From: Acidobacteriaceae bacterium
GTDB taxonomy: Bacteria; Acidobacteriota; Terriglobia; Terriglobales; Acidobacteriaceae
Length of the DNA: 64,000 nucleotides
NCBI GenBank assembly: GCA_003134655.1
Contig: PLBY01000035.1
Span: 66,743 to 130,742 of the forward strand
Direction of reading: 5' to 3'
Within the stretch, counting starts at the first letter, position 1. Every line of letters begins with the position of its first letter. Below the pieces are notes generated by a model that saw only the letters and a program-made list of their open reading frames with translations, was not told the origin of the DNA and did not search any database. The position numbers and the translations under genes are program-made. Positions 55,087 to 63,985 of the stretch are shown here, in pieces.

Positions 55087-56460
55087 TTGGATTTGCAAGC
55101 CTTCGTCGCTCGGCATGTGGTCACTCCCGACGGAATCCGCGCTGCGGCCGTCCTCGTTGAAGGAGAGCGGATCCAAGGTGTCGTCTCTCCCGATCAAGTG
55201 TCTGATCAGTACAAGGTCCACGACTTCGGCGACGCGGCCATCCTGCCTGGACTCGTCGATTCCCATGTACACATCAACGATCCGGGCCGCTCGGAGTGGG
55301 AAGGCTTCGAAACCGCGACTCGCGCGGCAGCAGCAGGCGGCTACACATTGCTCGTCGATATGCCCCTGAACTGTCTTCCCGCGACAACCACGGTCGCTGC
55401 GCTACGGGCCAAGCGTGCCGCGGCACGTGGCAAGTGCCGTGTCGATTGGGCGGCGTGGGGTGGCGTGGTTCACGACAATCAGGGTGATATCGAAGCGCTC
55501 GCGGCCGAGGGAGTACCCGGATTCAAGTGTTTTCTGATCGATCCCGGAATCGATGGTTTCACGATGGCTACGGAGCAACAACTGCAATTTGCTGTGCCGC
55601 ATGTTGCGCGGACTGGCCTTCCGCTCCTGGTACACGCGGAACTCGCAGGACCGATTGATCGAGCAACCGACGCTCTGGCCAACGCAGATTGGAGCCGCTA
55701 CTCCACTTACCTGCAGTCGCGCCCGGACGAGGCGGAACTGGCTGCCATTCGGTCGATGCTGTCATTGTGCCGTGAATATGGCTTTCGCCTGCACATCGTC
55801 CATCTCTCGTCTAGCTTAGCGCTACCCGAACTGCGCGCCGCACGCGCCGAAGGGCTGCCAGTGAGTGCGGAGACTTGTCCACACTACCTTCACCTTTCCG
55901 CCGAAACAATCGCGAATGGAGCTACGCTAAGCAAATGCGCGCCGCCCATCCGCAGCCGCGAGAATCGCGAGAAGTTATGGGAAGGCCTCAGGGACCGAAC
56001 GATCGACTTTGTGGTCACCGACCACTCGCCCTGTCCTCCGGCGATGAAGCGTCTGCAGGAAGGCAATTTCCGCACCGCCTGGGGCGGAATTGCGAGCCTT
56101 TCCGTGGCGTTGCCTCTGATGTGGACCGAGGCCAGCAAGCGCGGATTCACTTTGCTCGACCTGGCGCACTGGATGGCAGCCGGGCCGGCTCGCCTTGCCG
56201 GCTGCGACACGCGAAAGGGCCGTATTGCCGATGGCTTTGACGCGGATCTCGTTATCTTTGAACCCGAGCGCAAATTCGTTGTCACGGAAGATCGATTGCA
56301 TTACCGCCATGAGGTTTCTCCCTATCTGGGAGAGACTCTGCGCGGGGTCGTGAAGGCCACCTATCTGCGAGGGAACCCTGTCTTCTCCGAAGGGGCGTTT
56401 CCCGGTGAGCCCGCTGGGCGCGAGTACACCGCGAATCAAAGGTGTCGATCGGCACCATAA
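55087..56460 (+). CDS. allB: Allantoinase
   Basis: A 457-residue cyclic amidohydrolase that opens allantoin to allantoate. The start is TTG 55087, with AAGGAG eight bases upstream. Metal-site residues: H60 and H62 in DSHVHINDPG, carboxylated K147 in PGFKCFL, then His in LLVHAEL and LHIVHLSS, and the Asp of VTDHSPCP. The conserved allantoinase stretch GFETATRAAAAGGYTLLVDM is present. It opens the plus-strand purine-to-ureide gene group and is divergent from guaD. Confidence 0.93.
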   Translation: MDLQAFVARHVVTPDGIRAAAVLVEGERIQGVVSPDQVSDQYKVHDFGDAAILPGLVDSHVHINDPGRSEWEGFETATRAAAAGGYTLLVDMPLNCLPATTTVAALRAKRAAARGKCRVDWAAWGGVVHDNQGDIEALAAEGVPGFKCFLIDPGIDGFTMATEQQLQFAVPHVARTGLPLLVHAELAGPIDRATDALANADWSRYSTYLQSRPDEAELAAIRSMLSLCREYGFRLHIVHLSSSLALPELRAARAEGLPVSAETCPHYLHLSAETIANGATLSKCAPPIRSRENREKLWEGLRDRTIDFVVTDHSPCPPAMKRLQEGNFRTAWGGIASLSVALPLMWTEASKRGFTLLDLAHWMAAGPARLAGCDTRKGRIADGFDADLVIFEPERKFVVTEDRLHYRHEVSPYLGETLRGVVKATYLRGNPVFSEGAFPGEPAGREYTANQRCRSAP

Positions 56461-56595
56461 CCTTTTTCTATCCGTATTCCTCACGCTTCCCTGCTATTGT
56501 TCGTCGGTCTGTCATACACTATCCCAACCCCGAATCTCGGCGGCGGTTTGGCGCTCGCGAGGTGGGTGGAAGCTCTCCTCTAAGCTCTCACATCG

Positions 56596-58860
56596 ATGAA
56601 CGCAGATCCCATCGTCGGCAAATCGGTTCCGCGCAAGGAGGGGCGCGACAAGGTGACCGGAAGGTCGCAGTATGTCGACGATATGGTTCTGCCCAACATG
56701 CTCTTCGGAGCAACCGTTCGCAGCCAGATGCCACGGGGACGGATCAAGAAGATCACGTTCGGTCCCGACGTCGCCTGGGATGAATTCGTAATCGTCTCCG
56801 CAAAAGATATTCCTGGCAAGAATTGCATCGCGTTGATCGGCGACGATCAGCCCTGCCTGGCCACTGAGTTCGTGAATCATCCTGAGGAACCGATTCTGTT
56901 GCTGGCCCATCCCGACCGCCATCTTCTCCCGAAAGCGATTGAGGCCGTATCCATCGAATACGATCCTTCACCAAGCATCTTCACGATTGACGAGAGTGAG
57001 CGCCGCTCGCAAATCATCTGGGGAGAGAACAATGTTTTCAAGACGTACCTGATCGAGAAGGGCGATCTCGACAGCGTTTGGGAGAGAGCCAACTACATCG
57101 TAGAAGGTGAGTATTCGACCGGCGCTCAGGAGCAACTTTACATCGAAAATAACGGGATGATTGCCGCCTTCGACCCAGCACAAGGGATCACGGTGTGGGG
57201 CTCGCTGCAATGTCCTTATTACATTCACAAGGCGCTGATGGCACTTTGCAACTTGCCGGCGGAGAAGGTGCGCGTGGTGCAGATGGAGACGGGGGGTGCT
57301 TTCGGGGGCAAGGAAGAGTACCCGTCGATGATCGCTGCGCATGCTGCGCTGCTGGCGATCAAGTCTGGCCGGCCCGTAAAAATCATCTATGACCGGCTGG
57401 AAGATATGGTGGCAACTACCAAACGGCATCCTTCGCGCACCCGCCATCGAACTGCTGTGAGCCGCGACGGGAAGATTCTTGGCGGAGAAATCGATTTCAC
57501 GATCGATGGTGGGGCATATGCGACGTTGTCATCGGTCGTGCTCTCCCGCGGAGCCATTCATGCAGGCGGGCCTTATTATTGGCCGAGCGTTCGTATTAAA
57601 GCGAAGGCGGTCGCCACCAATGCCCCGCCCCATGGGGCGTTCCGCGGATTTGGAGCGCCACAGAGCCTGTTCGCCATGGAGCGGCACATGGACCGAATCG
57701 CGCAGACCGTAGGTCTTTCTCCGGTCGAGATCCGCCGCCGCAATTTTCTGCAGCCGGGGCAGGACACCACTACGGGGCAGGTCATACGCGAGCCGATCGA
57801 TTTGGGGAAATTATTGGACCGAGCATTGGAGATTTCAGATTACCCCGCGAAGAAGCAGCGTTTCGCGCAACAGAATCAGGCTGGCACATCCAGAAAGGGC
57901 ATGGGAGTTGCTGCGTTTTTGCACGGTGCTGGATTCACTGGTTCGGGTGAGCGTTACCTGAGTTCAGTTGTCGGGGTGGAAGGCTGCGCGGATGGCAGTG
58001 TTCGCGTGCTCGTGTCGAGCACCGAATTTGGTCAGGGAACGAAAACGGTGCTGAGCCAGATTGCGGCGGAGGCTCTGGGGATTCCCTACGAGAGTGTGAG
58101 CGTGGCCCAACCGGATACGCTCGAGGTTCCCAATAGCGGACCTACCGTTGCGTCTCGTACGGTGATGGTGGTAGGAAGCCTGGTGAAGTCGGCTGCACTC
58201 GGAATTGCACAAACTCTGATTTCCTCCAACCTGGTGCGCGAAGGCTATTCCCCAGATGAGTTTCGCGCAGCCTGCCGGCAACACATCGTGAAGCACGGCC
58301 CGTTCCGCTGCTGGTCGCGCTATGAAGCGCCGAGCGGCATTTTCTGGGACGACGAAAAGTATCGTGGAGAAGCCTACGCCGCGTTTGCCTGGGCAGTGTA
58401 CATCGCAGAAGTCTCTGTCGATCTAACGACGTACAGCGTCTCGGTCGACGACTTCGTCGCGCTGCAGGAGGTAGGCAAAGTCCTGCATCCTGTCCTGGCG
58501 CGAGGGCAAATCATCGGCGGGATCGCCCAGGGAATCGGATTCAGCCTTTATGAAAAAGTGGTTTGGCAGAATGGGCGCATGCAGAATGGCCAGATGACCA
58601 ACTACATCATGCCTACGGCGAGCGATCTGCCGCCGATTCGCGTGTTCTTTGAAGAGTTGGGGAACGTCCACGGAGCGTACGGAGCGAAGGGCATCGGCGA
58701 ACTGCCGATGGACGGTCCGGCTCCGGCAATCGTGAATGCGGTCGAAGATGCGCTCGGAGTTCGCTTCGATTCCATTCCTCTGCTTCCCGAGGACATCATG
58801 GACGCGCTTCTCAACCCGTCGCGGCAGAACGATGCGACTCTTATTGGCAAGGGCCGATGA
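56596..58860 (+). CDS. Xanthine dehydrogenase, molybdopterin-binding subunit
   Basis: A 754-residue subunit holding the molybdenum cofactor that hydroxylates hypoxanthine/xanthine to urate. Family features: N-terminal GRDKVTGRSQYVDDMVLPNML, cofactor-binding GGAFGGKEEYPS, GAFRGFGAPQ, EFGQGTKT, and the catalytic Glu in AKGIGELPMDGPAPA. It is shorter than fused eukaryotic forms because the iron-sulfur and FAD parts are separate genes immediately downstream. Its stop overlaps the [2Fe-2S] gene start by 4 bp. The purine context makes xanthine the likely substrate rather than CO or aldehydes. Confidence 0.92.
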   Translation: MNADPIVGKSVPRKEGRDKVTGRSQYVDDMVLPNMLFGATVRSQMPRGRIKKITFGPDVAWDEFVIVSAKDIPGKNCIALIGDDQPCLATEFVNHPEEPILLLAHPDRHLLPKAIEAVSIEYDPSPSIFTIDESERRSQIIWGENNVFKTYLIEKGDLDSVWERANYIVEGEYSTGAQEQLYIENNGMIAAFDPAQGITVWGSLQCPYYIHKALMALCNLPAEKVRVVQMETGGAFGGKEEYPSMIAAHAALLAIKSGRPVKIIYDRLEDMVATTKRHPSRTRHRTAVSRDGKILGGEIDFTIDGGAYATLSSVVLSRGAIHAGGPYYWPSVRIKAKAVATNAPPHGAFRGFGAPQSLFAMERHMDRIAQTVGLSPVEIRRRNFLQPGQDTTTGQVIREPIDLGKLLDRALEISDYPAKKQRFAQQNQAGTSRKGMGVAAFLHGAGFTGSGERYLSSVVGVEGCADGSVRVLVSSTEFGQGTKTVLSQIAAEALGIPYESVSVAQPDTLEVPNSGPTVASRTVMVVGSLVKSAALGIAQTLISSNLVREGYSPDEFRAACRQHIVKHGPFRCWSRYEAPSGIFWDDEKYRGEAYAAFAWAVYIAEVSVDLTTYSVSVDDFVALQEVGKVLHPVLARGQIIGGIAQGIGFSLYEKVVWQNGRMQNGQMTNYIMPTASDLPPIRVFFEELGNVHGAYGAKGIGELPMDGPAPAIVNAVEDALGVRFDSIPLLPEDIMDALLNPSRQNDATLIGKGR

Positions 58861-59354
58861 CGGATTCTCGCGAGGGTCGGGCCACGGAGGAAATCTTATT
58901 CACGGTCAACGGTGAGCCGAAGAAGGTGCGCGCATATCCGATGGAGCGCCTGCTCGACGTTCTGCGATTGGAATTTGGATTGACCGGCGCGAAAGAAGGC
59001 TGCGGAGAAGGCGAGTGCGGTTCGTGCTCGGTGTTTATAGATGGTGTACTCGTTAATAGTTGTCTGGTGCCCGCTCTGCAGGCGGCGGGCACGAGCATTG
59101 TCACGATTGAAGGCTTGGCGGACGGAGAAACACTGCACGTGCTGCAGGAGGCTTTTCTGGAATGCGGCGGAGCACAATGCGGCATCTGCACGCCCGGGAT
59201 GATTCTCGCATCGGTGCACTTGCTGAACGGAAAACCCGATCCCACACTCGAGGAGATTCGGGAGGGCCTCTCTGGAAATCTCTGCCGTTGTACCGGCTAC
59301 AGCCAGATTCTTGAGGCTGTGGCGGAAGCGGCGCGGCGCAGGTCGACGGCATGA
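58857..59354 (+). CDS. Xanthine dehydrogenase, [2Fe-2S] subunit
   Basis: A 165-residue electron-transfer subunit. The N-terminal ferredoxin-like cluster uses Cys in GCGEGECGSC and the Cys of NSCL; the second cluster uses CGGAQCGIC and LCRCTG. It passes electrons from the molybdenum centre to the FAD subunit. Start and stop overlap both neighbours by 4 bp (ATGA), so the three subunits are translationally coupled. Confidence 0.95.
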   Translation: MTDSREGRATEEILFTVNGEPKKVRAYPMERLLDVLRLEFGLTGAKEGCGEGECGSCSVFIDGVLVNSCLVPALQAAGTSIVTIEGLADGETLHVLQEAFLECGGAQCGICTPGMILASVHLLNGKPDPTLEEIREGLSGNLCRCTGYSQILEAVAEAARRRSTA

Positions 59355-60751
59355 GATCGAATCCCTCGGACTACGAAATGGTCGCGCCCGGCAGTCTGCA
59401 GGCGATTGTCTCGCTGCTGGCTAAGGAACCGGGCGCGTGGCTTCCGATTGCTGGCGGCACCGACGTGATGGTGCAGTATGCCGCAGGTAAGCTGCCGGCG
59501 CGCAAACTGGTCAACATTTGGAACCTCCCAGAATTGCGGCGCATCGAAGCCGCGGCGGGCGAGATTCGCATTGGAGCGGGATGTACGTATACCGATCTGC
59601 GCAGGCACGACTTTGTGGGACATGAGTTCCCACTTTTAGCGACTGCGGCGCGATGGACCGGAGGAATTGCAAACCAGAATCGCGGAACGATCGGCGGCAA
59701 CATCGTGAACGCGTCGCCGGCGGCTGATTCCTTGCCTGCATTGCTCGTCTACGAGGCCGATCTGATTCTGGTGTCAGTGCGAGGCGAACGCCGCGTGCCT
59801 TATGTTGCGTTTCATACCGGATACAAGAAGACTCTTCTGGCTCCGGACGAGTTGATTCGGGATGTGTGCCTGCCTCGGCGCTTCACGGGGTATGTCAGCC
59901 ATGCCCGCAAAGTCGGAGCCCGCAATGCGCAGGCCATTTCCAAAGTGTGCATCGCCGCTCTCGGCCTGTTGCGGAATGGCTTGGTCGAAGATGTACGAAT
60001 CGCTCTGGGGAGTGTTGCGCCCGTTCCGCTGCGCCTGCGGGAAACCGAGCGAGTGTTGCGGGGACGCTCGATCGATTCCGATTTGTTGCTCTCGGCTAGA
60101 AAGGCTGCGACTTCCGAGGTGTACCCGATTGACGACATTCGCTCGACCGCCAGGTATCGTGCTGCAGTAGCGGGCAATCTCGTGGTCGAGTTCTTGAGTC
60201 GCCTGAGTTCTGAGCAAATGGCCTTTAGTCGCAAAGAAGTATCGGACACTCTGGCGCGATGGAATCTCCTCTCGACGGATGATGCAATTAGCGCGATTCT
60301 GTCGTGCTGCGGTTCAAGGGCCTGGGCCCAAGGCGTCGTCGCCCGAAGACCGATTGCGGACATTGATGCGCTGCTCGCTGCGTCCAACGAAACGTGGCGC
60401 AGCCTCAAGCCATCGGACTGGATGGAAGCGTTCCAGAGTCATCCGCAAGTCGGCGAGTCCCGCGCGCAGCAGTCTCCGCCAGCGCAATCTGTAGCGTGGT
60501 CGACGCAGGAGCAACGTCAAGTGGCGAATGCCGACGCAGCGGTGAAAGCCGCTCTGGCGGACGCGAATCGCCAATACGAGCAGCGTTTCAATCGCACTTT
60601 TGTTGTTTGTGCCAGCGGCAAGTCTGCTCAGGAGATTCTGGGGATTCTTCTGCGGCGCCTCAACAACGACGCGGAAACGGAGCTGCACGAAGCCGCCGAG
60701 CAGCAGGGGCAGATTACGGAAATCCGGTTAAAGAAATGGCTCCAACGATGA
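59351..60751 (+). CDS. Xanthine dehydrogenase FAD subunit fused to OHCU decarboxylase
   Basis: A 466-residue two-function protein. Residues 1-285 are the FAD-binding subunit: IAGGTDVMVQ (33-42), NRGTIGGNIVNASPAADSLP (110-129), and a CO-dehydrogenase flavoprotein C-terminal domain. Residues about 294-466 are a complete 2-oxo-4-hydroxy-4-carboxy-5-ureidoimidazoline decarboxylase (UraD) domain, with catalytic-type H364 in SHPQVGE, WSTQEQ, and the C-terminal ASGKSAQEIL...LRRLNND and ITEIRLKKWL. Fusion ties the first oxidative step to the last step before allantoin. It overlaps the Fe-S gene and the HIU hydrolase gene by 4 bp each. Confidence 0.92.
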   Translation: MRSNPSDYEMVAPGSLQAIVSLLAKEPGAWLPIAGGTDVMVQYAAGKLPARKLVNIWNLPELRRIEAAAGEIRIGAGCTYTDLRRHDFVGHEFPLLATAARWTGGIANQNRGTIGGNIVNASPAADSLPALLVYEADLILVSVRGERRVPYVAFHTGYKKTLLAPDELIRDVCLPRRFTGYVSHARKVGARNAQAISKVCIAALGLLRNGLVEDVRIALGSVAPVPLRLRETERVLRGRSIDSDLLLSARKAATSEVYPIDDIRSTARYRAAVAGNLVVEFLSRLSSEQMAFSRKEVSDTLARWNLLSTDDAISAILSCCGSRAWAQGVVARRPIADIDALLAASNETWRSLKPSDWMEAFQSHPQVGESRAQQSPPAQSVAWSTQEQRQVANADAAVKAALADANRQYEQRFNRTFVVCASGKSAQEILGILLRRLNNDAETELHEAAEQQGQITEIRLKKWLQR

Positions 60752-61092
60752 AGCGTATTTCGACTCACATTTTGGACTTGGTCTATGGCAAACCAGCTTC
60801 GGCCGTGCCCGTGCGACTGGAGAAACAGACCAGCGGCGGGGATTGGCGGCTGTTGAACTCAGCCCATTCCGACCAGGATGGCCGCTGCACACAATTACTG
60901 CCGGAAGACGAGGATCTCTCCGCCGGAGTCTATCGTTTGATTTTTGACACCGGAAGTTATTTCGCGCGGCAGAAGGTAGAGGCCCTGTATCCCGTGGTCG
61001 AAGTTAGGTTCCAGGCGCGAGAGGACGAATCACATTTCCACATTCCGCTGCTCCTGAGCCCGAATGGATATTCAACGTACCGCGGCAGCTGA
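60748..61092 (+). CDS. 5-Hydroxyisourate hydrolase (transthyretin-like)
   Basis: A 114-residue enzyme that hydrolyses 5-hydroxyisourate to OHCU. The start at ATG 60748 overlaps the previous stop (ATGA); ATG 60736 would add four residues, and a much longer frame upstream is only overlap with the fused FAD/UraD gene. Active-site residues are all present: H7 in ISTHILD, R46 in DGRC, H98 in SHFHIP, and the diagnostic C-terminal YRGS (111-114). The length is normal for the family and there is no signal peptide, so it acts in the cytoplasm. Confidence 0.96.
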   Translation: MKRISTHILDLVYGKPASAVPVRLEKQTSGGDWRLLNSAHSDQDGRCTQLLPEDEDLSAGVYRLIFDTGSYFARQKVEALYPVVEVRFQAREDESHFHIPLLLSPNGYSTYRGS

Positions 61093-61124
61093 GCGGAAAT
61101 TATTACTCCGAGGGAGTCGATCAA

Positions 61125-61943
61125 GTGACCTCGTCAATCCGCGAATGGCTGAACCTTCTCGTGCGCTGGACGCATGTGTTTGCGGCGATCATGTGGGTCG
61201 GCCAAACGTACTATTTCACCTGGCTCGACGGGCAATTCAACAGGCTCGCCAAGAAGGCTGCGAGCGAGGGCACAACTCCGTCGATATGGATGGTCCACAG
61301 CGGTGGCTTCTACACCGTCGACCGGCAGAAATCGCTCAAGGTCGGCCCGGAACAGGTCCACTGGTTCCGCTGGGAAGCGCTCACGACTTGGGTGAGTGGA
61401 ATGATTCTACTGGGTCTTGTCTACTACGCCAGCAACGGACTCATCGATTCCGACATTGCTGACATTTCCCAGGCCCGCGGGATTGCCATCGGTCTTGCAG
61501 TGCTAGCGGGCGGTTGGATCGTCTACGATCTGGCGCTGCGGTCGCCCCTGGGCCTATCGGAAACCATGTTTGCTTTGTTTTCCCTGCTGATGATCGCCTT
61601 GCTTGCGTGGGGACTGACGCATGTATTCAGTGGACGCGCTGCCTATATCCACGCAGGTGCGGTCTTCGGGACTATCATGTCCGCTAATGTTTGGTTCCGG
61701 ATCCTCCCATCCCAGCGCAAAATGATCGCGGCGGCTGCGGCCGGGGAAACATTCGATGCGTCACTGAGCGCTCAAGCCAAGCTGCGATCCAAACACAATA
61801 CTTTCATGGCAGTTCCCGTTGTCTTTATCATGATCAGCAATCACTTTCCCGTCGCGACCTACGGGAGCACTTACAACTGGGAGGTTCTGGTTGCGCTCAT
61901 TCTTCTGGGCTGGGTGGCGGCGAAGGTGATACGGGAGTCGTGA
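61125..61943 (+). CDS. PuuD-type urate hydroxylase, membrane domain only
   Basis: A 272-residue membrane protein from GTG 61125, behind GAGGGAG. It matches the N-terminal membrane domain of PuuD urate dehydrogenases: about seven TM helices, conserved WTHVFAAIMWVGQTYYFTWLD, DRQKSLKVGPEQVHWFRWEA, YIHAGAVFGTIMSANVWFRILPSQ and SNHFP. PuuD proteins normally end in a cytochrome c domain; here there is no CxxCH and the protein stops after the last helix. It lies between HIU hydrolase and allantoate amidohydrolase, exactly where the urate-oxidising step is missing, since no uricase gene is seen. A separate cytochrome c must accept the electrons if this is active. Confidence 0.85.
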   Translation: MTSSIREWLNLLVRWTHVFAAIMWVGQTYYFTWLDGQFNRLAKKAASEGTTPSIWMVHSGGFYTVDRQKSLKVGPEQVHWFRWEALTTWVSGMILLGLVYYASNGLIDSDIADISQARGIAIGLAVLAGGWIVYDLALRSPLGLSETMFALFSLLMIALLAWGLTHVFSGRAAYIHAGAVFGTIMSANVWFRILPSQRKMIAAAAAGETFDASLSAQAKLRSKHNTFMAVPVVFIMISNHFPVATYGSTYNWEVLVALILLGWVAAKVIRES

Positions 61944-61983
61944 GCTTCGCTGGGCAAGGCCTTGGCATCCGAACTGGAATCCA

Positions 61984-63246
61984 GTGCAAACCACCGGGAT
62001 CACAACGCGCGCGTCAGAGGTCATCCAGAGGTGCCTGGAGCTCGCGTCCTTTTCGGAGGATGCAAACAGCACCCGACGAACGTTCCTGTCACCGCCTATG
62101 CACGGGTGCCACCAAGAAATTGCTCGATGGCTGGAACCACTTGGCGCTCACGTACGAATTGACGCCGCCGGCAATTTGCGTGGAGTCTATCCGGCTGCAC
62201 GTCCGAACGCTCCGCGCCTCCTGATCGGTTCGCACCTCGATACAGTTTCGAACGCCGGTGCCTACGATGGCATCCTCGGCGTTGTGCTCGCCATCGCTCT
62301 GCTGGAAGAACTCCGGGGACGGCGACTACCCTTTGCGATCGAGGTGGTTGGCTTCTCGGAGGAAGAAGGCGTACGCTTTGGAACTCCGTTTATTGGCAGC
62401 CGCGCGCTGGTTGGCGGTCTGGCTGAAGAACTTCTTGGCGTTCAAGATGCAAGAGGCATCTCCGTGCGAAAGGCAATCGAAACGTACGGACTGGATCCCA
62501 CAAAGATTTCTGAGGCCGAGTTGCATAGCGACGCACTGGGCTACCTTGAGTTTCATATCGAGCAGGGACCGGTTCTGGAGAAACTCAATCTCCCTTTAGC
62601 GGCAGTCGACGGCATCGCCGGGCAGAGCCGTTTGGAGTTCGTATTTCTGGGCCGCACCAACCATGCGGGCACAACACCAATGCATCTTCGATGCGATGCG
62701 ATCGCAGGCGCGGCGGAGTGGATCAGCGTGGTAGAACGTTTGGCCCGGGAGGTCTCCGGTCTGGTGGCGACGGTTGGAAAGATCGAAGCGAAGCCCGGAG
62801 CGGCGAACGTGATCGCGGGTGAAGCGCGTCTCACACTGGACGTTCGTCACATTTCCGACGAGATTCGAGTTCGCACCGTCGAAGATCTCATTCGCCAGGC
62901 CCAGGAGCTGGCCGCCCGACGTGGACTAACCGTCCAGGAGAGTCACCTGTTAAACCAGCCAGCAGTTGCCATGGACTCCTTCTTCATTGGGCAAATCGAG
63001 CAAGCGATCGTTCAGACGGGATGCAAGCCGCATCGCATGGCGAGCGGCGCAGGACACGATGCCATGATTCTGGCGGAGAAAGTACCGAGCGCGATGATTT
63101 TTCTGCGGACCCCCGGTGGAATCAGTCACGACCCCGCGGAATCGGTCTTGCAGGATGACGTTGAGAAGGCGATTGCATGTGGCTTGCATCTCCTCAACCA
63201 GCTTGCTTCATCTCCCGACTTTTACAAAAGGACAAACCGTGCATAA
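61984..63246 (+). CDS. allC: Allantoate amidohydrolase (M20 family)
   Basis: A 420-residue metal-dependent amidase converting allantoate to ureidoglycine, CO2 and ammonia. The start GTG 61984 has no clear ribosome-binding site. Metal ligands fit the AllC/hydantoinase group: H in IGSHLDTV, D in AGAYDGILG, E in FSEEEGVRFG, H in FHIEQGPVLE, and H in GAGHDAM. The substrate-binding GRTNHAGTTPM of the dimer lid is also present. Other family members are N-carbamoyl amino acid hydrolases; the allantoin context decides for allantoate. The stop overlaps the next gene by 8 bp. Confidence 0.9.
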   Translation: MQTTGITTRASEVIQRCLELASFSEDANSTRRTFLSPPMHGCHQEIARWLEPLGAHVRIDAAGNLRGVYPAARPNAPRLLIGSHLDTVSNAGAYDGILGVVLAIALLEELRGRRLPFAIEVVGFSEEEGVRFGTPFIGSRALVGGLAEELLGVQDARGISVRKAIETYGLDPTKISEAELHSDALGYLEFHIEQGPVLEKLNLPLAAVDGIAGQSRLEFVFLGRTNHAGTTPMHLRCDAIAGAAEWISVVERLAREVSGLVATVGKIEAKPGAANVIAGEARLTLDVRHISDEIRVRTVEDLIRQAQELAARRGLTVQESHLLNQPAVAMDSFFIGQIEQAIVQTGCKPHRMASGAGHDAMILAEKVPSAMIFLRTPGGISHDPAESVLQDDVEKAIACGLHLLNQLASSPDFYKRTNRA

Positions 63247-63985
63247 TCTCGGCCGAACGCGCAGCTCACAACAACCGAATCATCTGCTGTTGACTCCCGA
63301 CACGTTCGTGCGCACAACTCTGCCCGGAATGACGAAATGCTCCGCGATTGTGCATGTCAGCCCTGCCCTAGGCGCGAGGTTCACGCAGTATACGGCTGAG
63401 TTCGACGCTGGCGGTGAACTGGGAACTACCTCCGCCCAGCGCTTCATCTTCGTGATCGAGGGCGGCGTGAAGGTGGAAGCAGAGGGCAAATCGAGGAAGT
63501 TGGGCACAAACGGTTATGCATACTTTCCTGAAGGATCGCAGTATCGAGTCGTGGCTGCGAAAGCGAGCCGCCTGGCAGTCATTGAGAAGCACTATCAGCC
63601 TTTCGATTCGGCCAAGGCTCCGCACCTAATCGTTTCCAGTGAAGATGCCGTCTCGTCACACCCGCTCGGGGACGATCCCAGCCTGCAGGTCAAGTGTCTT
63701 CTGCCCGATGATATGAGTTTCGATTTCGCCGTGAACACCATGGTCTACCAGCCCGGTGCCGCTCTGAGCATGGTCGAAATGCATGTGATGGAGCACGGGC
63801 TCATCATGCTTGAAGGCGGCGGCATCTACCGGCTTGGCGATTCGTGGTATTCGGTGACCGCGGGAGATTTCATCTGGATGGCACCGTGGTGCCCGCAGTG
63901 GTTCGGAGCGATTGGCAAGCTACCCGCGAAATATCTCATCTACAAAGATTGGAACCGCCATCCCCTGGCGGGATTGCAACGATGA
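63239..63985 (+). CDS. allE: (S)-Ureidoglycine aminohydrolase
   Basis: A 248-residue bicupin that releases ammonia from ureidoglycine to give ureidoglycolate. Start at GTG 63239, six bases after AAAGGA; the frame extends further upstream only as overlap with allC. Two cupin domains are visible: the first at about 60-130 (EFDAGGELGTTSAQRFIFVIEGGV) and the second at 165-240 with the manganese-binding pattern MVEMHVMEHGLIMLEGGGIY, containing the metal-ligand E and H residues, then WMAPWCPQWFGA. It directly follows the enzyme that makes its unstable substrate, and overlaps genes on both sides. Confidence 0.93.
   Translation: MHNLGRTRSSQQPNHLLLTPDTFVRTTLPGMTKCSAIVHVSPALGARFTQYTAEFDAGGELGTTSAQRFIFVIEGGVKVEAEGKSRKLGTNGYAYFPEGSQYRVVAAKASRLAVIEKHYQPFDSAKAPHLIVSSEDAVSSHPLGDDPSLQVKCLLPDDMSFDFAVNTMVYQPGAALSMVEMHVMEHGLIMLEGGGIYRLGDSWYSVTAGDFIWMAPWCPQWFGAIGKLPAKYLIYKDWNRHPLAGLQR

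Noticed and set aside
60394..60747. N-terminal extension of the HIU hydrolase frame
   Set aside because: The upstream 118 codons overlap the UraD domain in another frame; ATG 60748 gives the normal 114-residue enzyme and an ATGA overlap.
63116..63238. N-terminal extension of the ureidoglycine aminohydrolase frame
   Set aside because: It lies inside allC in another frame; GTG 63239 has a good ribosome-binding site.
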